Shown: piece by piece, positions 11,486-24,100 of the stretch
How the letters are laid out: each line of letters opens with the position of its first letter
Position numbering within the stretch: position 1 is the stretch's first letter
Assembly: GCA_013339895.1 (NCBI GenBank)
Contig: JABACO010000002.1
Span: 4,731,235 to 4,795,234, forward strand
From: Ephydatia muelleri
Lineage: Eukaryota > Porifera > Demospongiae > Spongillida > Spongillidae
Reading direction: 5' to 3'
Length of the DNA stretch: 64,000 nucleotides
Notes under the pieces: generated by a model
What the model saw: only the letters and a program-made list of their open reading frames with translations
What the model was told of the DNA's origin: nothing
Database searches by the model: none
Translations under genes and position numbers: made by a program

Positions 11486-12440
11486 AACACACACACACGC
11501 GCGCGCGCTTGCACGCACGCGAATACAAATCAGAACCTCAATAGCTGGGCGTCAAAGGATGACTCGCAGTGTCCGTCAGTATCCGGAGTCAGATCTTGCC
11601 CGCTCACATATATTCACTATCACCACTGCATGGTGTATTCATTCACAAGCACATTCCAAGAAATTACTACCATACGAAGGAATTAAGAGAGAGAAGTGCC
11701 TTTCTAAGAAGCTATGTTAATAGATTGACAGCCTAGACATACTGTACATGTAAGCATAGATTATTTCCTCGATGACATAAGAGACGCAGCGACCGCCTGC
11801 GCACGTTGATTGACTGCTGACCGACACCTTCGACGATTGCAAACGAAATGAAAGTCGGACTACTGACAGGCGCCCTTATGTGGCACACCTGTGTGAGTTG
11901 ACGTTACTGTGCATGCTGATCCGGCGCTGGCCCGATTGATATGCACGTTGCCAGAGCGGCTTGGGTCTGGGTTAGAGGGGAAGGGAGGGTAGAGGGGAAG
12001 GGGGCGGAAAATAAATTATTTCTTCTGCGCCATTGGGTTTGTGACACACAGTTAGGGGGAGCCCTTTAACCTCTCCTCCCAACCCCACCTCAACCTGTTT
12101 GTGGGGTGGAGCTTTGCAGTTCGATGGCTATTGACAGAAAAAAAAAAAAAAGAAAAAAAAAAGATAGCAAATTGACAATTAACAAATAGTTTCGTTTCAG
12201 GTAATTTGCGAAATGGTGCAGTGGCTTGACAAGGGCTACTTGTGGTCCCCGGAACTTGTACGGCCTACTTGTACAGCTTGCATAGAATTAAGTAATTCAG
12301 AAGGGATTCTGGATCATCACATTCACTCCATTGTGGTTAATGAGCTCAACGTCGTTCTCCTGTGGCGTCAGAATGTAAATGGTCCCGCAAAACGTTTGGC
12401 TACATGAGACTAGTCTCAGAAACCTAACAAACCTAGACGA
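11480..12440. repeat. Inverted copy of 58962-59985
   Basis: Shared landmarks include the gcgcgc/cacgcac tract, the ggcgtcaaaggatgactcgcag block, a purine-rich gagggga stretch and the gtacggcctacttgtacagc block, all inverted. The segment is CpG-richer than its surroundings. It is the outer part of the inverted duplication of the kelch/Death/OAS locus. Confidence 0.8.
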
Positions 12441-12485
12441 AAAGAATGGGGACCAGGGAAAGTGGCCACCATCTCCAATCCGCAT
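12297..12485 (-). other. Short kelch-like open stretch, antisense to the kelch gene
   Basis: The minus-strand frame contains QTFCGTIYILTPQEND, which has the look of a kelch blade strand. The duplicate at 58962-59100 on the plus strand encodes nearly the same words and is followed by a gtgagt donor. It may be an exon of a second kelch gene or a remnant. Support is weak. Confidence 0.25.
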
Positions 12486-13208
12486 GTCATCCCCTCATCC
12501 AAGCATGCACATTGCGACTGTCAGAATCATTGAACTGTGGACAGCAAAATCGTTCACTGTTGTTTTGATGAACTATTTAAGCATTACATGTCTTGGCTCC
12601 TCTTTAGCATATGAGATTTTATAAACAGAGCCTTTTTAATGCCCACCATGTTCGTTGTGTAAGCATCAGTGCTGTAGTCAGTTATCACCTCGTTGTATTC
12701 ATTTTTATTTTGAGGAATACTTGAGAGCTAAAGAAGATTGAGAGGCAAACAATTGTTCAGATTCTGACCATGCATGCATGGCCTCCATTATCATCACTAT
12801 CTTTTCACTGAACACTTAAAGTGACATTGAAATACATGCATGTATGGGTTCCCAGTGCTTTCAATGTTTGCAGGACATGCAATAGAAGGGCAATATTGGG
12901 ACTTGAATGTAATGCTTATTAATAAAACTCGATTCCAAACAATAGTTCAATTTTTGATCCATAAGAGTCATATAATGGAGGCTTCTCAGTTCACAGAAAA
13001 TCTAAACATTGAAAAACAAACCACAAGGACAATTATGCTGGGCACTGTCCCATTTAAGTTGTATTCAACTTGTATAATGTATCATGTCTTGTACCACGTT
13101 GTAACACAATTGTTTGTAATCTCTTTGGATTGTACATTAGACAATCTAACTGATGTCCTATTTCAGCTTCTTCATGTCAGGCATGGTTCAGAATTACCAT
13201 ACTTCTGC
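12441..13208. other. Upstream region of the kelch/Death gene
   Basis: The frame containing the 2A motif is open back to 12840, and an acceptor-like ttatttcag at about 13158-13166 could begin the first exon. Whether 12840-13208 is untranslated leader, an extended N-terminus or intergenic DNA cannot be decided from the sequence. No clear TATA box was seen. Confidence 0.4.
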
Positions 13209-16200
13209 ATGTGGCAATATCCGTCTGTAATTGCAATTTTATTGACAAGAAGTGGAGTTGAAGTAAACCCTGGACCATCTGAAGGTGTGTGTTCATCTCA
13301 GCATCTATAGCATGTTTCGTCTCACAATTCCACACAGACACATGTATGTGTTCCTAGACCTATCACACAGCATAATATGCATAGCAGTGTTTCATAAAAT
13401 ATTATTGACCCAACTCCTTTTAAATAACACTCAAAAAGCCAGCTTTTTAAGTAAAATATGTTATTGTAGCGTAGTGCACTATCGTTGCCTAAAGAGGTAG
13501 GTGTTCATGCTACTCAAGCTAGTCTAGTTACTACTTGTATTTCCTCTGCCATGAAATCAAAACACAGCAGCTAGCATGGAAGCACCATTTAGTTGTTGTA
13601 AGACAGCCTTGTGCCATATGGAATTCAACGGCAGTCAATCACAAATACATGTACCTGCCTATTGAGTGAAGGATGTCGAGGAGCGCTATTTGATAACTAC
13701 TCAAGACAATCAATGCCAGGGCATTAAAATAATCCCCACACCCACTTTTTGGTGGTTAAAAATACTCCATCAATCGCGGCAAATAAAGGATGGATTTAGG
13801 CTGCTTACCTTTGTGTATGATCAAATGCATCTGAAATTGCTCTGCATTCAGTGCAATAATAGCGTGGAAAATCATCCTAATAATCAAGACATACAAGTAG
13901 GATTAGTAATGAATTAAAAAAAACATAGGTAACTTTAATTAGCGAAGACTAATAATTATTCGTTCTGCATGTATTGTAGCATCTGCATTACATAAAGATG
14001 CTTAGAATAGTATGTGGTCAAGTGCTAACATACAGTGTAGCAAGGGCCAAAAAATTAAAGGAGAATGCACTTATCCCATGAAGGATATTGAAGATAGAGC
14101 CAAAGTGATGGGATTACAGTGTTATTTATGACATGAACATTTGTTTTTGCTTTAGAACCCGTTCCTCGCTGGGGGCATGTTGCAACTATTTACAACAATA
14201 CGCTGTATCTGTGGGGAGGCAAGCTGGAGGTTGAGGATTCCGCTGCAAAGGAGAGGACAATCTCAGTTGTGAATGCGTTTGATGTGATAACGAAAACATG
14301 GACAACACACACCACGACAGGCCCATGCCCGACTACATCAGAACGGTGTGCATACACCACAAATGGAGCAAGCCTGTACATATTTGGTGGATATGACTAT
14401 TTATCAACAGAACATGACAATTCGTTGCACAGATTACACCTTGACACACTTAGCTGGACTAAAATGCCTTCGTCAGCTGAAAGTGATCCAGGAAAGAAAT
14501 CTGCTGCTGGATTGGCATATCAAATGGACATGCTTGTGCTTTTTGGAGGGTTTGGTTTTCCTCCAAAAAATCAACATCCCACAGCTATATATGAAGAAAA
14601 CAGGAAGTATTTTAGTGATGGCAGAGGGTGGACAAATGACCTTTATGTATACTTCTTTACTGATGGTAAGTGATGTAAAGCAAAACTGTAGCTGTACATC
14701 CAGAATGTTGACTATGTAAAATACAGCATGCCACATTATATGTAGCTCAAAGTCAATGATATGATCTACCAAAAGAATTATTGCAATTACAAATCATTTG
14801 ATAAGAGTACAGAATGTATCTACACCATTATTTTGTCAGTTTTTGTAATCACTACACTCAATCGATTGGTCTTACTTAATAACACAAACATTTGGATTGT
14901 CTAAAAGTTGTGCACATTACATGGAATATTGCACTGTTGCACATTCAAGATACGGCAGTCTGAAAATGTTTCAACATATACACAGCTTTGTTTACATCCA
15001 GCTGCATATTTTCTTGGGGCTTATCATTGACCACAGAGGGTGTCGTGTTCATTCAAGGTGGTATGACTGATATCTGCTCTATTTTTCTTACTTCTCAGGA
15101 ATCTGGCAGTTTAAGCCATCACAAGGGACACCACAACCCAGCAATGGTTTTTCATTTGTTAGCTATAGTGATAAATATATTTTCAAATATGGAGGAAGTG
15201 AACCTCGGCAGAAATGTGTCCCAACAATGAACCTTCTGGACCTTTCCTCTTGGGTTTGTTGTAGCATCATAATTGCAAACATGCATGTCATATTCTGAAA
15301 AGATAAATAACGACATAGCACATGCAATGATTCACTTTCTACAATGTTGTGGTCGATCTCATTTAGTGATGAACATGAAATAGAAATTGCTGCAGGGTGT
15401 CCACAAATTAACTGGACAACTTTTAATTATAATAACTCCATCAATAGCCTATAAAAATACACATACAATCATTACGCAATTAATAATAGCACAACTTAAA
15501 TGGTAAGTGCTTTTAATATTAACTAATGAAAAACACTTTCTTCCTTTGCTGACCTATAAAGCCTTCAAGCGTGTTTGATCATATACTGTATATTAGTTGA
15601 TTATGTCAATATTCTGTATTGTCAAAAGAAATACCCTCTGTAATATAAAATAATCATGTCTTAGGTAGGTAGGTTTGTAGTATTGTGTGCTCGTATTATT
15701 ATTTGCGCATTATTAAAAGTTGCAAATTTTAAATAAATAAAATAACTAGAATCATCAGCAATAGTTTGATTATCATAAAGTAATAATATATATAACAAAT
15801 TGGGACAGTTCACGAGAAAATTGCACCACTCATATATTATAAAAATGTTATTAAAATGCATCACGTTTGCATCGCTATAACTTCCCAACGATTAACGCTA
15901 TCGACATCCTATTTTCACCACTTCATACTACACCATTTCTCTACAGTAAAATGCATTTTGGAGTCTTGGACTATATCCGTGCCGACGTTCCTACGTGCGA
16001 TACCCCCTGGGGTTCAAAACTACCATATCTTCGTGTAGGAGCGGTCAAATCGCTTCAAATTCGGTATGTAGGTAGAGAGGTCCTATACCTATCGATTTGT
16101 TCTGTTCGTTAATTTTTATGCCATCTGTTACGGAGATACAGTTGAATAAACTACGTGCACGTTTTCCCGCTTGATTCGCGCCAATGTAATAATCCCCGCC

Positions 16201-19200
16201 TCCCCATACATTGAGCGGAGCGCAATTTGCCCAAATCATTGGCGCGAAACGAGCGCGAAAATGTGCACGTAGTTTGTTCAACTGTATCTCCGTAACGGAT
16301 TGCATAAAAATTAACGAACAGAACAAATAGATAGATATAGGACCTCTCCACCTACAAACCGAATTTGAAGCGATTTGATTACTCCTACACGAAGATATGG
16401 TAGTTTTGAACCCCAGGGGGTATCGCACGTAGGAACGTCGGCACGGATATAGTCCAAGACTCCAAAATGCATTTTACTGTAGAGAAATGGTGTAGTATGA
16501 AGTGGTGAAAATAGGATGTCGATAGCGTTAATCGTTGGGAAGTTATAGCGATGCAAACGTGATGCATTTTTATAACATTTTTATAATATATGAGTGGTGC
16601 AATTTTCTCGTGAACTGTCCCAATTGTTTTCTATTGTTCAGTTGTGCTTAATCTGTGTAATGAGTAATTATCGACAAGTACAGCATTTGTCCTGGCCTAC
16701 ATGTACACACATGATATATGTTAGCCAGGTGTGCACACACAACCACAAACAACTGCACACAAAAATCATCCACCTTCTGTGTCAGGATGGCATGAGCATT
16801 AGCTCTAATTAGTGAATGACTGAGACGACCATAGAGGTCAGCTAACGCCTAAGATTTGGTACACAATAAAGTTCCATTAAATTCAAATCAACAAACTGTA
16901 CTTCACACCACTCAAGAGATTTGCAGTTTAATAACTCACTATTGAATTTAATTTATTGAGATATTCGTTATCAGGGACTGAGTTATGTTTCTCTGAATAC
17001 AACATGTGTATAATTGCTGGTTATAAACAAAATTAATTAGACGTAGTAAGCCATTAAAAACAAAAAAATTTAACTTCAGTATAGAATGAGTAACTTGAAA
17101 AGTAATCAATCCAACTAGATCATGTGACAAATAAGCTAATTAAAAGTAGTCAATCCAAACTAGATCATGTGACAATAATCAATTATTATTATAAGCTAAC
17201 TTGAATAATGATGAGTACAGAGGACCTTGATGAATTGATTTTCTCCCGCATTTAGTTACTCAACTGTTTAGTATTTGCTTTGTTTACATCTAAAATTAAT
17301 GCCTCATCAGATTCCATCTATAATATCAACTTGCAATATAATGCTATATGCACACTATCTCTCTGAAACTATAAATGTATTAATGTAGAGATTATTGTAA
17401 ATCTCCATTTGTTATATTTCTACAATCAATTAATATGTGTATTATTTTAGTACATTACTAATTTTAATCTAATGAACAACCCACAATAGCAAAGATATTG
17501 TACACCACTTCAGAATCCTATACGATTGAAAAAAATATACCTCTAAACTGAAAAGAATATGTAGTGCTCAATTAACATATATCATTTTATCTTTTTATGT
17601 CTCACAAGGTTTGGAGTGAAGTACGTACGAATGGTCCACGTGGGAGATCATTTCACTCCTCTTGTGCATGCACACTAGGAGGCAATGCCTCTCTTGTCAT
17701 AACTGGAGGAGAGCGCTGCAACGGACGTACGAATTCTGATATGTGGATTTTCAATTTTGGTACAGAAACTTGGGCACAGGTTGAGGTAAACATGCAGGTT
17801 AATAATAGAAACTGGTAACATTACAATGCATTTGAAAGTGTTTAACTCAATGTGAATGCTTTTTATACCTACACGTGTCTTTGGTCCTTATCAATATTTG
17901 TTTACTTCCACGAAGCTGCCTGATGAGTGTATAATTCAAAGGCGTCATCACTCCGCTGTTTGCTTCTCATTGCCAACATCTCAAATGCAAGTGTTAGTAT
18001 TTGGAGGCTCTCTTAAGGATAAAGCACCATTGTTGGAGATGAAACTTTTGGAGCTAGAAGGTACTACATGCATGTACACATAAGTACACTCGTCTACTCT
18101 CTTCTAGATGATGATGGCATTTTTGCATTTAGTATTACACCTACTTGTAAGCAATGGAGGTGGACATGTCTAAACATTTTGCTCAACTTGCTCCCTAAAT
18201 GAAAACATAGTCATTGATTCTGGAGTACCAGTTACAGACAGTGCAGCGTGCATTTATATGTACACAATTGCCAGTAGCTGTTATCAAATACGATTTAATA
18301 TGATCTCAAAGCATTCATTATGGACAATGCAAAACTGTATTTTCAAATAGTCAAGTAATGTTTTGCCATTGAAACATTCCATAGGGTAAGTTTTGAGCAT
18401 CAGATAACTAGACAGCACATCATAAATATCTGACAACTGGTAGACAACCTAGTAAAGGCGTTTTAGAGCTGATAGTGACAAGAGATTTATGTGTGAAATA
18501 TGCATATAAACAGATCTGTACAAAGAAAGTGCATATGTGAAGAAATGCACTTTGAACTCATTTTCTCTCAATTAGTGAGCAATGAAAGCAAATGGATTGC
18601 AAAAAAGGTTGAAGTACATGGAGAAGGTACATCATTGTTCTTATTTAGAACGATTTGCATGCCCTGGGTGTATAGACTGTTGTACTTTTTGTTTGAAACA
18701 ATTTTCAATTATTGTTTAAGTTATGCATTTCTACGTTGCCTAATGAAAACCTGAAGCATATATGAGAAGACCCTGTTTTCAAGTTTTCATATTTATATTT
18801 TTTCTATTACGTACTTAAACACTCTACAAAATGGCTCTTACGCACTTAAAGTTGGACTATCCATCATGAAGTAATAAAGCACTGAATTTTTAACTAGGCG
18901 CACTTTTCAATGGCAACAGTCAACTTCCGTTCTGAAAATTCATTATGTATAGATGCATAGTTGTAAAATTGTCAGAACAAGCAATGGAAGTTGTCCGTTG
19001 CCATTGAAATATACGCCTAATTAAAAATTCTGTGCTTTATTTACTTCATGACGGATAGTCCAACTTTAAGTGGGTAAGAGCCTTTTTGTAGAGGGTTTAG
19101 TACCTATGAGAAAATGATCCTTGTGGATTTGTTTTTAAATAAATTTGAAAACTTGAAAAAAATCCACAAGGACCATTATCGTTCCAATTATTATGATAAT

Positions 19201-20129
19201 ACATATATATTATAGTATATTACAAGAAATGTAATCAAAAGGTCATTACTATTGCTCTGAGCTTAAAAGTGAATCACTTTCATTATGCATGCACCTGGAA
19301 CGGTTCAGTGGGATTATAGCATTTCAATTTGCTTGAAGGTAATATTACTACTTATAAGATGTATAATGCTTAATTTAATATCTGTATGAAGCACACCTTT
19401 ACATGTATCTTGACTGCAGCTGATATGTCAAAACATGAAAATGCGCTTCAATTCAATCCCTTTTTGTACATTCAGCTTGGATTTTCTAAGGACTATAGGT
19501 TGAAATGAGTGCCTCACTTTATTTGTGGCACCTTGGTAAGATACGTTGTCTGCAAGCAAACATGCACACCGATAGTAAAGGATGTCAAAATATAAAATTA
19601 TTTATAAAACCAATCAACTAAAAGCCGGTTCTGCTATCATCTATTTTTATGGCGACTCTAAATAATATGGAATGCATTTGTATTCACATCCTTTCGTTAA
19701 ACTCCAGGTGCTGCATGTATGTCTACAAAAGAAGAAATACTCCTTGGTATGTGCTCTGTTGTACTAGCCATGGTGGAGTGTTATAAGATTAATCCCTTTT
19801 TGCTAGATGAAGATGATCTTGTGGATGTTTTGAAAGAAGTCAATGATGTGGCTGCTCATTGGAAAGGACTAGGACTGGAACTAGGACTTCGACCTTCTAC
19901 ACTTGAAACAATTGGCACCACCCAACCTCAATATTATTTGATGAACACTCTCACGGCATGGCTAAGACAAAACGACAATGTAAAAAAATATGGTTTGCCA
20001 TCTTGGACCACGTTGTGCAAGGCAGTGGAGTCTCCTGTTGGTGGAAACAACAGAGCACTTGCTGTCAGGATTGCAAAGAAGCACAACATAAGTATGTGTA
20101 TGCAGCAGACTGCAGAATCTAGCCGCTAG
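13209..20129 (+). CDS. 2A-like leader + six kelch repeats + Death domain protein
   Basis: Hand-built seven-exon gene, 511 residues: 13209-13284, 14156-14665, 15099-15253, 17609-17785, 17916-18060, 18576-18626, 19708-20129. All junctions are GT/AG and keep phase. The start ATG at 13209 gives a short hydrophobic leader (VIAILLTRS) followed by GVEVNPGP (residues 16-23), a 2A-like motif lacking the usual Asp before VE. Six kelch blades follow, including RWGHVATIYNNTLYLWGG, RCAYTTNGASLYIFGG, KSAAGLAYQMDMLVLFGG, a KYGG blade, one ending SLVITGG and one ending QVLVFGG: a six-bladed propeller. Residues about 405-497 form a Death-type helical domain (HWKGLGLELGL, LTAWLRQND, LCKAVESP). 2A motifs make ribosomes skip a peptide bond; Death domains join signalling complexes; kelch propellers bind partners. 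The role is therefore probably sensing or signalling, by inference. Intron 3 holds a foldback transposon. Confidence 0.7.
13254..13277 (+). other. 2A-like ribosome-skipping motif (GVEVNPGP)
   Basis: These codons encode G16 to P23 of the kelch/Death protein. The active 2A consensus is D-V/I-E-x-N-P-G-P with separation between the last Gly and Pro. Here the residue before V-E is Gly, as if the Asp of a typical SGDVE stretch were lost, so activity may be weak or absent. The short hydrophobic region before it resembles the 2A-bearing N-terminal signals known from sea urchin NLR-type proteins. Confidence 0.6.
15802..16621. mobile_element. 820-bp foldback element in kelch gene intron 3
   Basis: Two arms of roughly 400 bp are near-perfect reverse complements around a centre at about 16210. 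Termini are gggacagttcacgagaaaat and its complement. A 4-bp aatt flanks both ends (15798-15801 and 16622-16625) as a likely target duplication. The paired frames on both strands (for example 15867-16112 and 16311-16556) are translations of the two arms. A related element lies at 31983-32535. Confidence 0.85.
16622..17608. other. AT-rich remainder of kelch gene intron 3
   Basis: No exon seen between the foldback and exon 4. Contains a short direct repeat of the aactagatcatgtgacaa phrase near 17110 and 17158. Confidence 0.5.
18827..19097. mobile_element. Foldback MITE in kelch gene intron 6
   Basis: Arms beginning ctctacaaaatggctctta and ending taagagcctttttgtagag pair over about 90 bp each, including cttaaagttggactatccatcatgaag. 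It is present in both copies of the duplicated locus (also about 57870-58160), so it predates the duplication. Confidence 0.75.
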
Positions 20130-20500
20130 CTTATTGTACATGTGATTATTTGTACTGGTATATAAAGATCAATGATATTGTGCAGCTCATGATAAATACT
20201 GTCAACCTCATTGCTCTGATTTGATTTGATTTTCAGAAGCATTTATACCAATAAACAGAACAACAAGACAAAATAAAACATTAGAACATATTTGAAAGCA
20301 AGGTTTTTAAGAATTTAAAGGATTAATCTTGGAGCAAACATATATTAGCTAGCATGAGGGGATCCTACTGATCTTAGGCATGGGAACTATAACAAGTGTA
20401 GAACATAGACCATGCAAATAAACATAGCATTATTCAGCACGTGCGACTCTAAGATGTGAAAACTGATGTCTGAATTGCAGAGGATGATAAATATTCAGAG

Positions 20501-20721
20501 GAGCGACTAACAAAGAAACACCGGAAGAGGACGATATCAGCTATTCGGAAAGTAGCAGAATGTCAGGAAAAAAGTGTAATATTCTTCAGCATGTACAGTA
20601 TGATCACAGCAGTCCATACGATTCATTGCATTCAATGGTAGAGTCGCTAGTAAGGAAGTATTTCAACCTGTTGAAAGGGCTTCTCCACGACAATGAGAAT
20701 CCTTCTAATTCAGTAGACTGA
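20501..20721 (+). CDS. Possible alternative last exon of the kelch/Death gene
   Basis: Exon 7 contains an internal donor (aacataa|gtatgtg) at 20091/20092. Joining it to an acceptor at 20500/20501 (atattcagag|gagcgac) gives a 73-residue open tail that starts RATNKETPEEDDISYSESS, continues with SPYDSLHSMVESLVRKYFNLLKGLLH and stops at 20719-20721. The tail is acidic then helical. In the inverted copy the donor is mutated (gtattt) and the tail has a stop, which fits loss of a functional exon there. Without transcripts this stays tentative. Confidence 0.35.
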
Positions 20722-21190
20722 AAAGCGTACCTGAATGTTCAGTACATGTAGATGTAATGATATTTCCCTGAGGTGAAATTCAAAACAATTCCATAGCTGC
20801 AGAACTGACTTTAATTTGATTTATTGAATTTTATTCGTACATGCATGCAAATACTGAATGAACTATTCTTCTTCATGCATAATCAAAATTGAATGAACTT
20901 TGTAATTTCACATATCTCTCAGTGTTTACATCCAGTACACATATACATGGCCCCACGTACCGTTGGTCTGGCCCGTTAGGTCCTATGGTTACAGTAACCT
21001 TTAGGCAGCACTGGGACAATTATATTCATGAATTACTGGTACAGCTAAAATATATTCATCGCCTTATTCTTACTATACGTATGTGCATGCATGTATTTCG
21101 GGGAACTTAATGTATATTGTTAGCGGTGCTCAGAGCTGTGTCGGCATATATAGGAATTCAGTATTACCAGCCGAAGGTTTGGCAGAAAAC
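20722..21190. promoter_or_regulatory. Intergenic and probable promoter region of OAS
   Basis: About 470 bp between the possible tail exon and the OAS start codon. A TATA-like catatatag at about 21145-21153 lies 40 bp before the ATG. The whole stretch is also present in the inverted copy near 55750-56300. No specific interferon-type or NF-kB-type site could be asserted by eye. Confidence 0.35.
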
Positions 21191-24100
21191 ATGTCCATCA
21201 CACAGGAGGAGGCAAGAGAGATCACAGACGAACTTGTACAGCACATCTACGTGAGTTCAATAGTTTGAGAGCCACAGTTGCAACTGCGTGTTGCATGCAC
21301 ACGATCACTTGCGAGAACAGTCATAATCGTCTTTTCCGATAGTTTCATTGCAAATATATGTTCCCACTCGACCATTAGCCCGTATATGTACATGCATCAT
21401 GAAGTCCTTTAGCTGCGATGGAATACAAATATACATGTAGCCGCCCGGCCACGAAGAAGTTATACTGAAAAAATATACAATGCAGTTAAAAGAAACAGGC
21501 GAGCGCCACGCGTGTGTGGAAATACATGTACTGCACGTGTATGTTCGAGCGACACGAGTGCATTAGCCTTCGAGAGGAGTGTTATGCATACGAGAGCAAT
21601 GTGCGAGTGTAAACATAATAAATTATGCTATTGTAGATTAAAGAAAAAGTCTGCTCCGCGCGGCTATGCGATAAGTACTAATCTATAATATACCATCGCC
21701 AGTTGGCCGAAACCTTCTCTATGTAGTGCTTGGCCACTTCGAACCACACCCCTGAGGCCATCTCGGCCTTTGCGACAGAGTTCGAGCTGCTTTGAGTCGC
21801 GCGCGCCACCAACTTACCCGAGTCCAAACGCGCTAGTAACGCTCATGCAATGATAAATAATTTGCACGAGCGCTTTCGCTGCATGAGTTGTACGCGCATG
21901 CTAATACAAAGCGAGGTCAATGAGCGTGCCGCGCGCAATGACAGTAAATTTAACCGTTTGTTGATAATGCATTGCATGATGTGCATATTACAATCTGAAG
22001 CGCGCCCGCGAAGGCCGGTTAGCGTGCATGACGTGCCGTCGAAGCGTTAAAAACTGGTAATGTTGCGAGTGGATATAACTGTCCAAAGAAATTACCTAAC
22101 CTACAATTGATTGAGAGATGCCAATTAAAGGCTAACTGTCCAGTCCAGTACGCTCACTTGTAATGCAGCAATAATAATTCATCAACTTTCTCGACGGCGG
22201 AGCTTCTTACCTCATTCTCCCAACTCTCTCGCTGAACACGATGAATACTATCCGTTTAGTGTCCGCCCCCCCCCCCCCCCCCCCCCCCAATGTTATGTAC
22301 CTCTGCAGCCGCTGATACATAGCATGCACTTGGACAATTGTAATTATGTGTTGTTTCTGGCTTTGGGCAGCGCTAAATAAATGCATTACGCGTATGCAGT
22401 GTATTAACAATAAATTACGTGTTCATATTCACTGCTACCAGGAAACACTTCATGAAAAGACAGGCATCACTCCCATGGAAGTGAAAAAGGGAGGATCGTT
22501 GGGGCAGGGAACGGCAGTGAACGGAGAGTTTGATCTTGACTTAGTCATCATCACTGAAGGTATTGCCATCACCAGTGTGCCAGAGGCGCGGGTAATAGCG
22601 TTAAATAAAATTAAAAACCCAGCTATGAGCAAAATCTAGTACAAATATGGCCTTTTGTTTATATTTGTGACACTTTTCGACAACGACAAGTGCAATTATT
22701 GCATGTCATTGCAGATACAGATGCACGTGTACCTAAAAAGTTATAGGCGTTAGGAACATGATTGTTACATAATTTTAGATATTACGTTGGAGAACATTAA
22801 AGGGAATAATGGAGCCGCTGATTACACGCATTGGCTAAAACAGCTCGAGGGGTATCTCCTTAACACCTTGCCGGACCGATGCACAAATATGCGAGTCACC
22901 AAAATGGCCGTGATATTCCAGTACGAGAATGAGATCGAGGTAGATCTTCTCATCAGTCCACACATCGCTGATCCTTTCGTGCTCTACCATTTTCTGGTAT
23001 TCATCCCTTCGGAGTACCACTCAAGGCAAGTGTATTGCATACATGCTGCCGTTTGTTTGGCCCAATTTAACTCAAGATAATTATGGGACTGTTTCCGTGA
23101 AAAAGGACCAAGCGCGTTTGTCATTAAGTTATAGTACGCGCAATAGAAATGACGTAATGCATGCGTTGAAATGTATGGCTGCTTAAAAATTCAGTGCTTA
23201 TAACTTCGTGACATATAATGTGCGTACGACTTCAGTATAGACTTCTAGAATATCATAAAAATCTTGAAATAAAAAAGTGCGCTAGGTCCGGAAACGGTCC
23301 CATATATTGGCACAGCTCTGTTATGCTCGTGATGTCATTTGGTCATACTAGAAGCCATGCGCATGCAAGTAGAGAGGAATTGATGTACTTCTTATCATGC
23401 CCACCAGTTACACTGTCTGCACTAATAAATGGCAAGTAGAATTCATCTCCAAGCAGCCGAACAAGGTAACCACCGACTGCCGTGCGTAGGGGGCGGGGCT
23501 GGTGAGGGGGCGTGGTCATTGGAGATTTTGCGTGCGCATGTGCGTCCATGGAATGGCGGTTAAATTGTTTAATATTTACACTGTAGGTGAAAGACTTAAT
23601 CAGGAAAGCAAAAATGTGGAGGAATGCGATCTATTGCGATACGCATCGTGCAAGGCCAAAGTCTTACTTAATGGCGTTGCTTGTGATTGCGGCACATCGT
23701 CAAGCTGGTTCAGAGGAAGCGTCTGCGTAAGGATTGCTTATAAAGTGTTTTATTTATTTTGCTATTATAATGCACATAATATGAATAGAGTGACAAAGGA
23801 GTTAAAGAAACTGGTGGAAAACAATCAATCCATCGAGTAAGTCAAGGCGTTCTAAACATAAGAAAACTTCAACTATAATAATTTTGGGACTCCTCCCTCG
23901 TAAGGGGGATTTGAAAATTTGATATTGTATCATTTCAAACTGCCTGACCCTGGGGACGATTTGACTATCAAAATTTTCACGTTAAACGTCCGTATTTATT
24001 CAAACCCCCCCCCCCCCCCCCCCCCCCCCCGGGTCCTAAAGACTACTCCGCGTGAAAGAGTACCGGGCTGGGGGGAGGGGGAGGGGGAGGGGGGCGGGGG

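Noticed and set aside
15867-16556. Two near-identical 81-residue proteins on opposite strands
   Set aside because: They are the two arms of the foldback element, not a duplicated gene.
23502-23840. 112-residue plus-strand frame over OAS exon 4
   Set aside because: It is in a different frame from the OAS reading that gives VKDLIR and PKSYLMALL. The OAS frame is supported by family motifs and splice phase.
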